Shown piece after piece: positions 11,000 through 21,740 of a stretch of DNA of 64,000 nucleotides. Position 1 is the stretch's first letter, and the number at the start of each line of letters is the position of its first letter. A program made the translations under genes and the position numbers. The stretch is from Cycas panzhihuaensis (lineage: Eukaryota > Cycadophyta): contig CM041465.1 of assembly GCA_023213395.1 (NCBI GenBank), forward strand, positions 188,735,741-188,799,740, in the 5' to 3' direction. The notes below the pieces were generated by a model. That model was not told the origin of the DNA, ran no database searches, and was given only the letters and a program-made list of their open reading frames with translations.

Positions 11000-13452
11000 A
11001 TAGTGGTGATCCTAGGGGGGACCTAAACTTGATATCTCCCTATTTCTTTTTGTAATTAAAATTGGGAGACATGAAGTTCAAGAAGACCTAAAGGACCATC
11101 TTTTCCCAACTCCTAAGGAGGATTCTTTGCCTAGTAGTACCATCTAATGGAGTATGAATGGATATGACGAAAGGCATGGATATGAAATGGGGTGATAGAA
11201 TCTACTAACCTACATGACTTAACAAAGGAGTTCTAAGTTTGGAGTTGCACTAACAATATCATCAATTTCCTTCTTAGGGATTCCTCTCATGTAATCCTTT
11301 TAACCTTTTGAGTTCTACTTAAATGTGTAAGAGGGTAAGCCAATAGAAAGCTGGTTTGTCTTATTTTAGTTTATGTTCACTTTGTTTGTCTTTCTTTTTG
11401 TTGTCCTTTCTCTTTTGTATGGTATTTAGTCACTTTATATTCCTTTACATTTTGTTCTTCTTTCTAGATTTTGATATGATAGCAAAGAGACAAAACCAAG
11501 AGAGCAAGTTAAATCTATGCAACTAAAGAGACTACAATATCAAACTCACATAAACTGTTATTTATTTTTTATTTTTTAAAATAAAAAATAAATAAACTAG
11601 AATAATAAATGTAAGTTCTCTTTTTTTTTTTTTTATGTTTTTCAAAAAGAAATATGTGTATGCAACTATGAAATAGCCTTCTGATATGCAATATGAACAC
11701 TTCACTTCAAAAGAAATAATGCTACCAAAATCTAAAATTGACTATATGATCTTTGTGCAAGATTTTAAAGAAATTAATTAACATGTAAAACTAGTCAACA
11801 TACTTCATCCTTCATGCATGCAATAAATTCTTTAAGGAGGTGATAAATAATGCATAAAGAAAAGAGAATATTAAAGGATATTACTATTATTTTCTAATAA
11901 TTTTTAGACCTATAAAATAATAAGCAAATTAAAAATCTGAACAATAATATTCACATAAAACTAGTCCCAATGGTTATATCACAATTGTAGTAGTAAAAGC
12001 TCCAAAAGGATCCTTAAACCTTTTGAAAAACTAAAAAATCAAAGATGTTTTACCATGTAATATTCTTAACTTTTTATTCGTAAGGTAAAGAAGCCAACTT
12101 GAAAATAAAAGTGAATACAACCACATGAATATAAGAAAAGAATTTCTTTCCTATTGTGAAGAATGCCTCAGAATGACTAGATTTTTTTTCAATTGACCAA
12201 CTCTTCCATAAATTTTCCTTCAAAGCAAATCAAAGTTGGAAGAACAACAACAAAAAGAGGCCAAACTAGAACCTAACAATGCAAAAAGAGAGTGGCAAAC
12301 TAACTGAAATATAGACTACTGTGAAAGAGTATGAAGGGATAGCTAAATGAATAGTGGAGAGATGGTCGTGCTTCACCTAGTCTACCCTTAAGGAACCCCA
12401 TAAAGGGTTAATCTTTTAGTGTATATTTCAAAATTCAAAACCAATACAAGATCACTATAGTAATCATCTAAAGAAAAGAAAATTTTTTAAGCCAAAATCA
12501 CCTCCAAAACACTATGAAACAAGCCAGAAATATAATAGGAAAGATCTTACCAAATTAGAAGAAGTTTGAAGCATAAAACTTAATGAAGATTTAAGAAAAC
12601 ATAAACTTAGACCATCAATAGTCAAATAGCAACAAGACAACGATAAAACTCGTTTAAGATATCACCCAAAAGTCTTTAAAAAAATTAAATTTTAGTGTCA
12701 CAGTAGTAGTCTTTAAGAAATCTCTAAAAGCTCTAAAAATTCACACCAAAACTCAACAAAATCACTCATAATTCATCAACCTACAACCAACAAGACTTGG
12801 TAATACTTTTGGGTATCGAAGGAATTAAATTCCACCAAATCTGGGTGGCAACATATAACTTTTGGTGCACTACCTAATTTTTAATTACATAATAGTGAAA
12901 AACTTGACCAATCATATTTTTTACCTACCAAAAAAGTGACTTTATTCTAAAAATGTGATAGGTCCTATTTTTGGCAATGCAAAAAATGCGATAATAGTGG
13001 AGTTAAAAATTGATCAAAAATAATAAAAATTAGCATCAAATAAAGATCTAATCATGAAAATAGCTTCATTGGTAAGTAAATAAGCCTATAATTAGGTGGA
13101 ATACATTAAATACAAGCCTAAAAAGTTAACCAACAATAAAATTTGTGTGAAACCTTGAAAATAAGGCAAAAATGACAACTTTTGAAGGAAAATGTGAGGT
13201 TAAATTAATTATGAAAAAAAATTATTGGTATCATAGTTTACATCATCAGTGGATAGTAGCAAAAATACAAGTAACACCATCATTTCTAACTATACTTTAT
13301 TAATTAAACTTCATATATCACTTCAATAAAATAAGGCCTAATTTACCATCAAATAAAATTCATCAATCATCTCCAATAAAACCATATACAACATGTCAGA
13401 ATTTACCAATATAAGCTAAAAATAAACCTAAGGGATAGGTTTTGATGAAACA
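11000..13452 (-). repeat. Tat-A 5' LTR
   Basis: A long LTR of about 2.4 kb. Its outer end (minus strand start TGTTTCATCAAAAC at 13,452) and much of its length match the Tat-K 3' LTR at about 46,830-49,075. Shared landmarks include AACTCCTAAGGAGGATTCT (11,110-11,128) against AACTCCTAAGAAGGATTCT near 46,940, and the CCATAAAGGGTTAATC segment near 12,400 against CACAAAGGGTTGACC near 48,030. The inner boundary near 11,000 is uncertain by a few bases. No reading frame of note occurs in it. Confidence 0.75.
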
Positions 13453-14333
13453 ATAGCTTTGAGATGATAGATCTTGGGTTACTTCACTATTTCCTTGACA
13501 TTGAATTATGGCAGGAACTAGGAAATATATTCCTATCACAATCCAAATACTCTAATGAACTCTTTTAATGGTTTAGAATGATTGAATATAAGCCTATACC
13601 AACTCTGCTAGAAACAAGAACCAAGGTTAACCTGGATGAATAACGAAAGTCTTTTGATCCCACTTTATATTGGAAGTTGATTAGAAGCCCCATCTACTTC
13701 ACTCACACTCACCCAGATATTTCTTATATAATTAGGATCTATTCTAAGAATATGTCATAGCCTAAAGTATCCCATTGGAAGTCTGCCACTAGAATCATTA
13801 AGTACATATGTAGTACACATTAGTTTTAACCAAACTAAATCTCTTGTCTTGAAAGATTACATAGATGTTGATTGGTTAGGTTACCAAGATATATGTCATT
13901 TAACATTAGGATACTACTTTGACATGGACTCAGTTGTAATCTCCTAAAGCTATAAGAAATAACCTAATGTTACTCTCTCCTCCATCGAAGTTGAATAGAA
14001 AGTAGTTATCCACGCCACCACAGAGTTAATTTAGCTTAAAAGGATTCTTATTGAGCTTGGACTTTAACAAACTTTAGCTACTTTCTCTATTGTGATAACC
14101 AAAGTGTATTAAAGATGATTAATAATTATATTTTCCATGCTAGAACCAAGTGCATAGAGGTCCACCATCACTTCGTCCATGAGCATGTTCAAAATGAAGA
14201 AGTTGACCTTGTCTATTAACCAACTAAGGACTAGGTTGTAGATATCTTTACCAAAGCACTTAGCAAACCAAAGTTTGAAAGGTTCAAGCATGACCTCAAT
14301 ATCAAATCCAATGAAATTATCATTAAGGGAGGG
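13453..14333 (+). pseudogene. pol: Copia-E: RT C-terminus and RNase H, 5'-truncated by Tat-A
   Basis: Ty1/copia pol remnant. Directly after the Tat-A LTR the plus strand reads SFEMIDLGLLHYFLDIE, the copia RT motif (M-T-D-L-G-x-L-x-Y-F-L-G-I-E) past the YVDD box, then NIFLSQSKYSNELF. RNase H follows: the RPDIS-like HPDISY, SSIEVE (for S-x-x-E-A-E), then ARTKCIEVHHHFVHEHV and VVDIFTKALSKPKFERF, the usual copia C-terminus. Stops are mainly TAG or TAA at expected Gln or Trp. The 5' part should lie left of Tat-A, outside the window. A polypurine tract (AAGGGAGGG) ends the unit at 14,333. Confidence 0.8.
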
Positions 14334-14530
14334 TGTTAAAACATGTAGTGACACCTTAGTTATAAAATTTATGTATAATATCTTTGTATCTAATGTAGTT
14401 TTAGGGCATCCATTTGTAAATTATAATGTAATTCATAAATTGGCTAGGTTCACCAACTTGGCTAATATATCAGCCAATTGTATTCAAATTTTTTGGGTCA
14501 TTATGCTTATAAATTGAGCATAAACACTAT
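14334..14530 (+). repeat. Copia-E 3' LTR (end uncertain)
   Basis: Begins TGTTAAAACATG straight after the purine tract, as a copia 3' LTR should. The 5' partner is not in the window, so the end cannot be verified. The sequence remains LTR-like to about 14,520, after which a minus-strand gypsy gag becomes readable. Confidence 0.5.
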
Positions 14531-14539
14531 GTTAAGTAT

Positions 14540-14997
14540 ATTGAAAAAATTCTTATGTAAAAGCTCTACCAAAATTGAGAGTGATCAGTTAACTAATTTG
14601 GAGATTGCATTGTTTTGCAATTTATTTACTCATTTATCTTGTATTATTTCAATTTTTGCTCTTGATTTATATGTAAATGCACATGTATTTGATCATGTTG
14701 ATAAATTTAGCACTTTTAAGTGCATCTAAATATGCTCCTTAAGACCTAAAGTATAAATGTCAATAAGAGTTTTGTCATTAAGTTGTTGAGAGATTTAGTT
14801 ATATAATGTCTAAAACTCATCAATATATGCCTCCACTAAAGTTTTTTGTCTTATTCTAATAAGTCCCATATTTTTTTAGATTCTTTGTTTCCACTACTAG
14901 AACTAATAATGAGCTTTCCCATCTAAATGGATTAAGGCAAATACCAACTATTATACTATTGAGATGGAATTCAAGGTAAAATATAACTCTACCTTAT
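14540..14997 (-). pseudogene. gag: Gypsy-F gag core, left part (split by Copia-D)
   Basis: Minus-strand retrotransposon gag core. From 14,997 leftwards it reads HLDGKAHY-x-F-x-x-W, MGLIRIRQKTLVEAYIDEF, TLIDIYTLGLKEHI and AFTYKSRAKIEII. These match the gypsy gag pattern of L-x-G-x-A-x-x-W, then L-x-Q-x-x-x-V-x-E-Y-x-x-E-F, then F-x-x-G-L-x-x-x-I, then A-x-x-x-A-x-x-x-E. Most internal stops fall at expected Gln. It joins, across the Copia-D insertion, to the N-terminal part at 25,757-26,134. Downstream pol is not seen, because the Copia-E LTR lies to the left. Confidence 0.6.
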
Positions 14998-15458
14998 TAA
15001 AAAGAGAGATGATCAATCCTAGTTTATACCTAGGTTCTAATCCTACTCACACATACAGAGTAAACATTCAATGAAAAAAATAAGGAGATAATGAATTGAT
15101 CAAGACTCTATAATAATCACACTTGTATTAATCAGATAAAGATACATTACAAAATGATTTTTACATTTAAAGCCTCATATATACAATAAAAATAACAATT
15201 ATAAGAGGCTTGAGGAGTGATAAATAGAAGATCATGCAAGGTGATAGTTGGCACCTTACATGATTAAACCAAATTTACATTATTCTAATGTTATGAGTAA
15301 AAATACTTCTATATATATAGGCTTATAATATTAAGCTATGACTTAACCCATTCACGATAATAATAACCTTAATATTAATCAATTATAAAATATTACAGGT
15401 ATATAATACAATGAGATAATTAAGAAGTAATGAATATTCATCATTAATTCTTTAATCA
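14998..15458 (-). repeat. Copia-D 3' LTR (left copy)
   Basis: About 460 bp, matching 25,297-25,756. Shared landmarks include GATGATCAATCCTAGTTTA, TAGTTGGCACC and GAACATTCATCATTAATTC-like ends. It starts TA rather than TG at 14,998 (one transition) and ends TCA at 15,458. Confidence 0.85.
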
Positions 15459-16960
15459 CCCTGCCTTAATGATAACTTTATTAATTTTGACACTAAGGCC
15501 AAGTCAAAACCTTTTAAATTTGTCATGAAAGAATGTCTTTGTGAAGATATTTGGTATCTAATCATTAGTTAGCTTGTAGACCAAATCTATTTCATCATCT
15601 TGTATATGATCCGTAATGAAGTGATGGTATACTTCGATGAATTTTATCCTAGCATGGAACATAATATCATCAATCAATTTAAGAATACTTTAATTATCAT
15701 AGAATAGTAATATAGCTTTCATATGATTGATTCTAAGATCTTCAAGAATCCTTTTAAGCCAGATAGCCTTACTAGCTATACTAACAACAACTTTATACTT
15801 AGTTTTAGTTTATGATAGAGTGGCATTAGGCTATTTTCTATAACACCATAAAACTAAAAAAAAAATAAGGTTAAAATAGTAGCCTAAGGTTGATCTACAA
15901 ATATCTTTATATCCAACCCAATTTGCATCTATATAACCTATCAATAAAGTATTATCCACATGATAATAATCAAGTCTAAATTAGAGAATACCCCAAAGAT
16001 ATCTCAGAATCCTTATTATTGCTTTCTAATATGAAGTCTTAGGCTATGTTATATACCTTAAGTAGATCCTAATAGCATATATAATATTAGGTCAAGTATC
16101 AGTGAGATAAATTTATTTCCTTATAAGTTGCCTATATAATGTAAGATCCATAAGTCTTTTTGCTTATTAATATCTAATTTTAATCTTGTCTCTATAAGAA
16201 TTGGCTATAGTTTGCAATCTTCTATCCTAAAGTTTTTAAGAATCTCTTTAATATATTTAAACTGTGAGGAAAAGATATGGCCTAGCTCCTATAAGAATTC
16301 CATGCTAAGAAAGTAGTGAAGCAACCTAAAGTTAATCATCTCAAAGTTAATATTCAATTCTCCTTAGAGATATATAATCCATGTTATGTTATTACTAGTT
16401 AATAATAAATCATTAATATAAAGTATAACCAGAGTGATCAAACCATTATGGATTATAATATACAATTTTGGATTTAAAGATAAGTGTATGAATTCATGCT
16501 TTTGAAAATATTCATTAATTTTTATGTACTAGGTATGAGGTGATTGTTTAAGGCCATATAAGGCCTTTTGTAGTAAACTAGCTATTCTTTTCCTCAAATA
16601 ACAAAGCTAGGAGGTTGATTTAAATATACTTACTACTATAAATTGTCATTCAAGAAGGTAGTCTTTACATCTATTTGATAAATAAGCTAATTAAATTGAG
16701 TTGCAAGTACCAAAATAAGCCTAACAATAACAATGTTGGCTATCGGTATAAATGTGTTGTGATGGTCAACACCTTCAACCTATTTAAAAACTATAGCAAC
16801 CAAACATACTTTGTACTATTAAATAGAGCCATCTGCATGAAATTTTATTTTATATATCCATTTATAATCAATATGTTTTTTGAAGGAAGTGAGAGTCAGA
16901 GGAAACAACAACTACAAAGCCATAATCTAAATAACAAATTTCTATAAAAAACACTTAGGG
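15459..16960 (-). pseudogene. pol: Copia-D reverse transcriptase and RNase H
   Basis: Minus-strand pol C-terminal half. RT begins near 16,900 with DYKWIYKIKFHADGS, then HNTFIPIANIVIVRLILVL, QIDVKTTFLNDNL, ALYGLKQSPH (near 16,560) and the catalytic box as YIND (16,420-16,409) in place of YVDD, so a metal-binding Asp is now Asn. RNase H follows to the LTR, ending with EVYHHFITDHIQDDEID-like sequence and IFTKTFFHDKF, the usual copia terminus. Frameshifts and stops, mostly TAG at Gln or Trp positions, run throughout. Inactive. Confidence 0.75.
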
Positions 16961-16971
16961 GGCTTATAGCC

Positions 16972-17137
16972 TGATATAAATAGATGGGAGTTAGGAAAAG
17001 TCCAACATCTACCATCTTCATTATTTAGAAACACCATTAAAAAATAATTTAAGTTTGGTTAAGGTTGACCAATATTAGCTCCACTAACCCCAATGATGAC
17101 ACATCTTTTAATAATTCAAATGAATATAATTCCAACA
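16972..17137 (-). repeat. Copia-C probable 3' LTR
   Basis: About 166 bp, starting (minus) TGTTGGAATTATATTCATTT directly after the purine tract and the RNase H C-terminus, and ending CA where Copia-D RT sequence resumes. No second copy was identified, so the end is tentative. Confidence 0.4.
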
Positions 17138-17480
17138 TTTCTCCCTCATAATATTCATTTGGGAAAACTTTGAGCTTGCTCTGAATTTATGGAACTTGAA
17201 CTTTCCAAGAGCTTTAGTAAAGATGGTTGCCACCTATTCTTTTATGCTATAATAGGTTAACTCAACCTCACTAGCTTGAATCAATTTTTTGATGAAATGA
17301 TGTTGAGTGTTAATATGCTCTGTTATACCATGAAATACTAAATTTTGAGTCATTTATATGATAATTTGATGCTTTGGTACTGTTTCATAGGCTCCTATTA
17401 CTACTACTTTATATTCTTCTTTCCTTACATCTTTCCATTTATCTTTTGAGTTAGCTTCCTAAAAAGTATGAGGCTCATTT
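17138..17480 (-). pseudogene. pol: Copia-C RT start fused to RNase H end (internal deletion)
   Basis: The minus strand first reads EANSKDKWKDVRKEEYK (around 17,470-17,395), which matches the start of copia RT (E-A-x-x-x-x-x-W-x-x-A-M-x-E-E). Within about 40 residues it jumps to VFHGITEHINTQHHFIKKLI and VATIFTKALGKFKFHKF, the last part of copia RNase H. The whole catalytic RT and most of RNase H, normally well over 1 kb, are absent. An internal deletion is the simplest reading; mis-assembly is the alternative. Confidence 0.65.
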
Positions 17481-18990
17481 GATGCCATGGCTTGGCTCAT
17501 TAAAGCAAAGTTGACTATATTGGAGTGAGTATACCTTCTTTTAAAGTTATTATCTAGTATGTTTACTAGATCATGATGTCTTTAGATGCATTTTGGAACA
17601 CCTTGATTACGTGTAGAGGGTCTAGCTTCATTAGGATTTAATTCACATATATTTGGCATATTTGTTAACTTAGGGCATGAATCAATTTTTACTATGATGT
17701 TCTTTTCATTGTCTTTTTTAATTTATATTTAATAATAATCATCTTCCTTAAAGATGACATCCCTACTCATGATTATTTTCTTTTCCTTTAAATCAAATAG
17801 TTTATAAGATCTAGAGATAGTGTAGTATCCTATAAAGATATATTTGGTACTTTTGTCATCCAATTTTGTTCTCTTTTATTTTGGTATGTGAGAAAATGCT
17901 AGATATCTAAAAATCTTCAATTGATGTATGCTTGGCTTATGTCCTATGTAGGCTTCTTTTGGTATGACCTACTTAAGATCCTTGGTGATATACTTGTTCA
18001 ATAAGTATACTATGGTATGCATGGGTTCTGCCCAAAGTTCATATCCAAGCTACTTGTCTTTGAGCATGCATCTTGCTATTTCAATAATAGTTCAGTTTTT
18101 TTTCTCTACCACTCCATTTTGTTATGGAGTATAGGGATTGGTAAATTATTTCATAATACCAAAATAAGTGCAAAATACTTTGAATTTATTTGATATGAAT
18201 TCTCCCCTATTATTTAATCTAAGGGTGAGATTTGTATGGCCACTTTGTTTCTCCACAAAGGTTTTGAAGTCAATAAAGCACTAAAAAACATTTGATTTAA
18301 ACTTTAAGAAATACACCCAAGTCTTTCTACTAAAATCATCAATAAATATCATGAAGTATTTTGTGCCTCCAAGTAATAGTACATCCATAAGTCCATATAG
18401 ATTTATGTATATTAGATGAAGAGGACCTTTGGCTCTATAGTTACTATCTAGAAAACTTTCACTATGTTGTTTTCCAAGTAGGCATCCTTCACAGATTTCC
18501 TTGTCTATTTCTATGGTAGGAAATCCATCAACCATTTCCATCCTCTTTATTAATGCTAAGATATTATATTTTAAGTGACTAAATCCCTTATGTCATATGT
18601 CACTACCAACTTTGGTGGAGGTTTTTAAGGCATAGGTGTCTAGTGGAGGAATGATTAGCTTGAATAATCTATCACTAATCATATGTCCTTTAACTGTAAT
18701 TACTTTATTCAATCTCTTATCTTTAAATATATGTTAACCATTGTCAAAAATAACCTTGTAGTCTTGTTCTATTATCTAACCTACCAAAACTAGGTTCTTC
18801 TTTATGGCCGGTACATGTAACACATCATTAATATATAATTTTTTACATGATTTTATCGTTATGGTAATATTACCCTTACTAATAGATTTATGGGTAGTAT
18901 TGTCTCCAAACATAATATTTCCTCTTTTACTCTTATCAATGGTCTTAGAGATTTCTTCTTTATGGGTCATATGGGTTGAATACCTTGAGT
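17480..18990 (-). pseudogene. pol: Copia-C protease and integrase
   Basis: The protease active site is near 18,991-18,983 as YIDSRYSTHMTHKEEIS (normally D-S-G-x-x-x-H-M-T), so Gly is replaced by Arg. It is followed by FGDNTTHKSISKGNITI and LYINDVLHVPAIKKNLV (18,776-18,930). The pre-integrase and integrase domains follow: CEGCLLGKQHSESF (about 18,500-18,460), then LHLIYINLYGLMDV and KYFMIFIDDFSRKTWVYFLK (about 18,400-18,300). The first catalytic Asp, in H-x-D-x-x-G-P, reads N. Downstream integrase continues to about 17,600 with stops. The domain order and motifs are standard Ty1/copia. Confidence 0.75.
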
Positions 18991-20290
18991 CTATATATGA
19001 GTTTTCCTCCTCTTAACTAGTTATAAGACTTGATAAAAAAAATCTATCATTATCTCTATTTTTAATTGTAATGCTTGAAATTTCCCTTTGTTGATTGACA
19101 TTCTTGGTAAATGAATGTTCTTCTATATATCCTAACTTGTGGTAGAAGGAGCATTGGATAGGTCCTCTACCTCTTTGACTATGACTTTTACTCTTAGAGG
19201 TTCTACTTCCTCTAAGAGTTTCTTCTCCTCTTTCAAAGAAAGGGTATTGACCTTGCCCTTAATAGTTTATTTGATTTTGTCCCTAAAAATATTGTCTTAG
19301 TACTTGATAATTTCCTTGTCCTTGATAGTTGTTATGTCCATGGTAATATTGATTTTATTCTTGAGATCTTCCTTGATTTTAGAAGTTGTTTTGACCTTCG
19401 TATGTTTGATTTAGCCCTTAATATCTTTGATGTCATCCTTAATACTTTTGATTTAATTCTTAATACCTTTGATTTGGTTCTTGATAATGTACTTATCCTT
19501 GATTCCTTTCTCTTCCTCCAAGGGGTTCTCCCTTCCCATAGAATTTTGTCCTTGATTATTTTATGTAATCATTGACTTTGTAGTAAAAGCATGTTCCAAT
19601 GTCTCATGTCTCCCTTTCATTTTCTTCAACTATAAGAATCATGGTACTTAACTATTCAATTCATAGGGCACTTAGATCCTTAGATACTTTAATATTGGCG
19701 ACAATCATCTCATCTTTTAACCTCTTTAACACACCTCAAGATCCTTTTAACAACTCTCTATTTACTTAGGACTTCTCCTAGGTATCTTATCTAATTAACT
19801 AAGTCTTAAACCATGGTGATAAAATCATTGATACTTTTCCTAGGTGAGATCCTTAAATTCTCAAATTTACTCCTAAGTGTTTGAAGTTTAGAGGATGTTA
19901 CTCCTTTACAAATCAATATTAGAGTATCCCAAGCTACTTTAGATGTAGTTGCTTTGCTTACTCTAGAATATATGGTCCTCTAGAGTATAAAATATGAAGA
20001 CCAAAGCCTCATTATCTTTTTTGACATGTTTCTTATAAATTTATAGTTCAACTTCCATGGTATTATCATTAATGTCTTCATATCCTTTGGCGATAATTTC
20101 CTATATGTCCTTTACTATGAATATTGGCCTCATTCTCCTACTCTAATTAAGAATGTTAACACCATCAAATTTAGGTATGACCATGTTTACAAAGTTTATT
20201 ATCATTATAAACTCAAATTACTTTAAGCGTACCCCAAAATTATAAGTGTCTTTACATCCTATCTACCTAAGGGGTTTCTAATCTAGAATT
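18990..20290 (-). pseudogene. gag: Copia-C gag with Asn/Gln/Gly-rich linker
   Basis: Minus-strand gag beginning near 20,260-20,200 (VIPKFDGVN-like start, then KKDNEALVFIFYTLED). A long stretch at about 19,550-19,260 is rich in N, Q, G and Y (GQGNYQ, GQNQINYQGQGQY when TAG and TAA are taken as former Gln). A knuckle remnant near 19,150 reads QCSFYHKLGYIEEHSF, with two Cys and one His replaced. Such NQG-rich linkers with one zinc knuckle are common in some copia gags. Stops are abundant. Not functional. Confidence 0.55.
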
Positions 20291-20504
20291 CTAAGTCTTA
20301 GGGTCTCTAAGGAAAGCTCTCAATTGTTATAATGTCTAATGGCACAAACCTACAAGTGGCAAACTAAGGACCTAATATATTGATATGTGAGCTCAAGGCT
20401 CTATATACCTTAATACATGGGTTGCTAAGAAGGTCCAAGACCCCCCTAATTTATTAATACACCTATGTCAGAGTTATGCCTAGTGACATATCTAGCATTG
20501 AGAA

Positions 20505-20715
20505 CTTGACCAACCAAGGCACTCACCCCCTCTAGGTCTAGCTTGGTCTCCAGCCTAGTCTCCAAATTCTAATGATAAGGTTCTCCACCTTAGCCTACCA
20601 CCTATTATACCTTATAGCCAATGGTTTCCTTAACAAATTAAAGTATACCAAGGGCATATGTGAGGTGGTAACTTTAAGGGTCCTAATTGTTTCTCTTATA
20701 AGACTAGAAAAAATA
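20505..20715. repeat. Leader repeat block, copy 1
   Basis: Similar to 23,704-23,900: both contain AACCAAGG(C/T)ACTCACCCCCTC, AGTCTAGC(C/T)T(A/G)GTCTCC and CACCTTAGCCTACCAC. In both cases the block lies just 5' (minus sense) of a copia gag, so it is probably a shared 5' leader segment of Copia-C and Copia-D. Confidence 0.6.
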
Positions 20716-20719
20716 TGGT

Positions 20720-21673
20720 TGATTGGGGAATTAGCTTAGTAATATGTCAAATCAATAATGATTTTGTAGTCTTTCTTATAAACAAAGTTCCTTTTAACAA
20801 ATATAAAACTAAAACTTTGAAAATAAATGAAATTAAATAAAAGAAACTAAAATAAGAGAAGTTTTAGAGAGCTCTTATTAAGAAAATTTGATCCATGTGT
20901 GACTTCTTTAATATTCAAAAGTAATCCTATGCAAGATCAACCACCAAACACTTATAAGTTTAAGTAATTGATTAAAAGCTATTAACAATGGTTAGTACTA
21001 TAGTGTAGTAACAATAACCTTAAAGAAAATTGAAATATAGCCTTAAAAATAATAAACAATACTCAAATATAGATTAAATAAGTAGGTTAATTTTGATAGA
21101 TTATAACCCTTACAAAATAGACTTAAATTAGTCTTAAAGTAGTTCTAAACTATAATGCTCTAAAATACGTTTTTGACGATTTAAACCATTCAAAAAATGG
21201 ACTCCTGGACAAAAGGTTACTGTAAAATTAACAAAGAGACCTCTTTCTGGTAAAAGAAATCAAAGGAGGGTTGGCCTTAAGCCCCCTTAGCGACATAGTC
21301 CCTAGTCACTAGGTCTCTGCATGTGACCACCTACTAACAGGAAAGGGGTTATGGATTTTAAACTTTATAAAATATAGAATATAAAAAAGAAAAAAAATAA
21401 AATCTAAAATTATACAAAAGAGTTTATAATAATTTCAAGTTTACCCTTTTTTACAAAAAATAAGGCCACATTGAGTGAAAAAGGGACCACTAGCTAGGTA
21501 AAGAGAGGGCTACAAACTTCACCAGATTATTCAATATAATTTAATTTTTGAATAAGGCAACAAAGGATGATAGAATCTATACAAAATTGATTGAAAACAT
21601 GATTAAATAAGGTGATATCGATCTAATCAAATCTTATATCTTTAAATTTATCAAACTAAAAAATAATATTTAA

Positions 21674-21710
<37 letters not shown>

Positions 21711-21740
21711 AAATATAAAATAACCAATTGAGTGGCTGGT
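20720..21740. other. Non-coding stretch, origin unclear
   Basis: AT-rich sequence between the Copia-C leader and the Copia-D pre-integrase remnant. I see no motif or reading frame, only a (TG)n microsatellite at 21,679-21,708. It should hold the Copia-C 5' LTR, but I could not match it to 16,972-17,137. Confidence 0.4.
21679..21708. repeat. (TG)n microsatellite
   Basis: About 15 uninterrupted TG units, at the boundary where the Copia-D pre-integrase frame is lost. Confidence 0.9.

Larger units (their letters stand above)
1..13452 (-). mobile_element. Tat-A: Ty3/gypsy (Tat-like) element, 5' part, minus strand, interrupted by Chromo-B
   Basis: Read on the minus strand, the order is 5' LTR (13,452 to about 11,000), primer-binding site (10,994-10,974), gag (about 10,950-9,972 and 2,799-1,630), protease (about 1,520-1,160), a linker, then the start of RT at the left window edge. 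RT, integrase and the 3' LTR therefore continue beyond position 1. The LTR start (TGTTTCATC, minus) abuts a copia RT reading frame at 13,453, so Tat-A inserted into Copia-E. The linker and RT resemble the Tat-K copy at 62.6-63.9 kb in the same orientation. Interrupted at 2,800-9,971. The Tat assignment rests on the PBS type, the protease end motif and similarity to Tat-K. Confidence 0.75.
16972..21740 (-). mobile_element. Copia-C: Ty1/copia element inside Copia-D, internally deleted
   Basis: Gag, protease and integrase of a second copia family on the minus strand, sitting between the pre-integrase and RT parts of Copia-D. The 3' LTR probably spans 16,972-17,137 (minus start TGTTGGAATTAT at 17,137), preceded by the polypurine tract GAGGGAGAAA (17,150-17,138 region). 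Most of RT and RNase H is missing. The right limit (about 20.3-21.7 kb) is unclear, because no partner LTR was found. The right-hand stretch 20,720-21,740 has no recognisable coding sequence and includes a (TG)n run. Confidence 0.6.

Noticed and set aside
16675-16947. 90-residue plus-strand open frame
   Set aside because: It is the antisense shadow of Copia-D RT, whose motifs read clearly on the minus strand.
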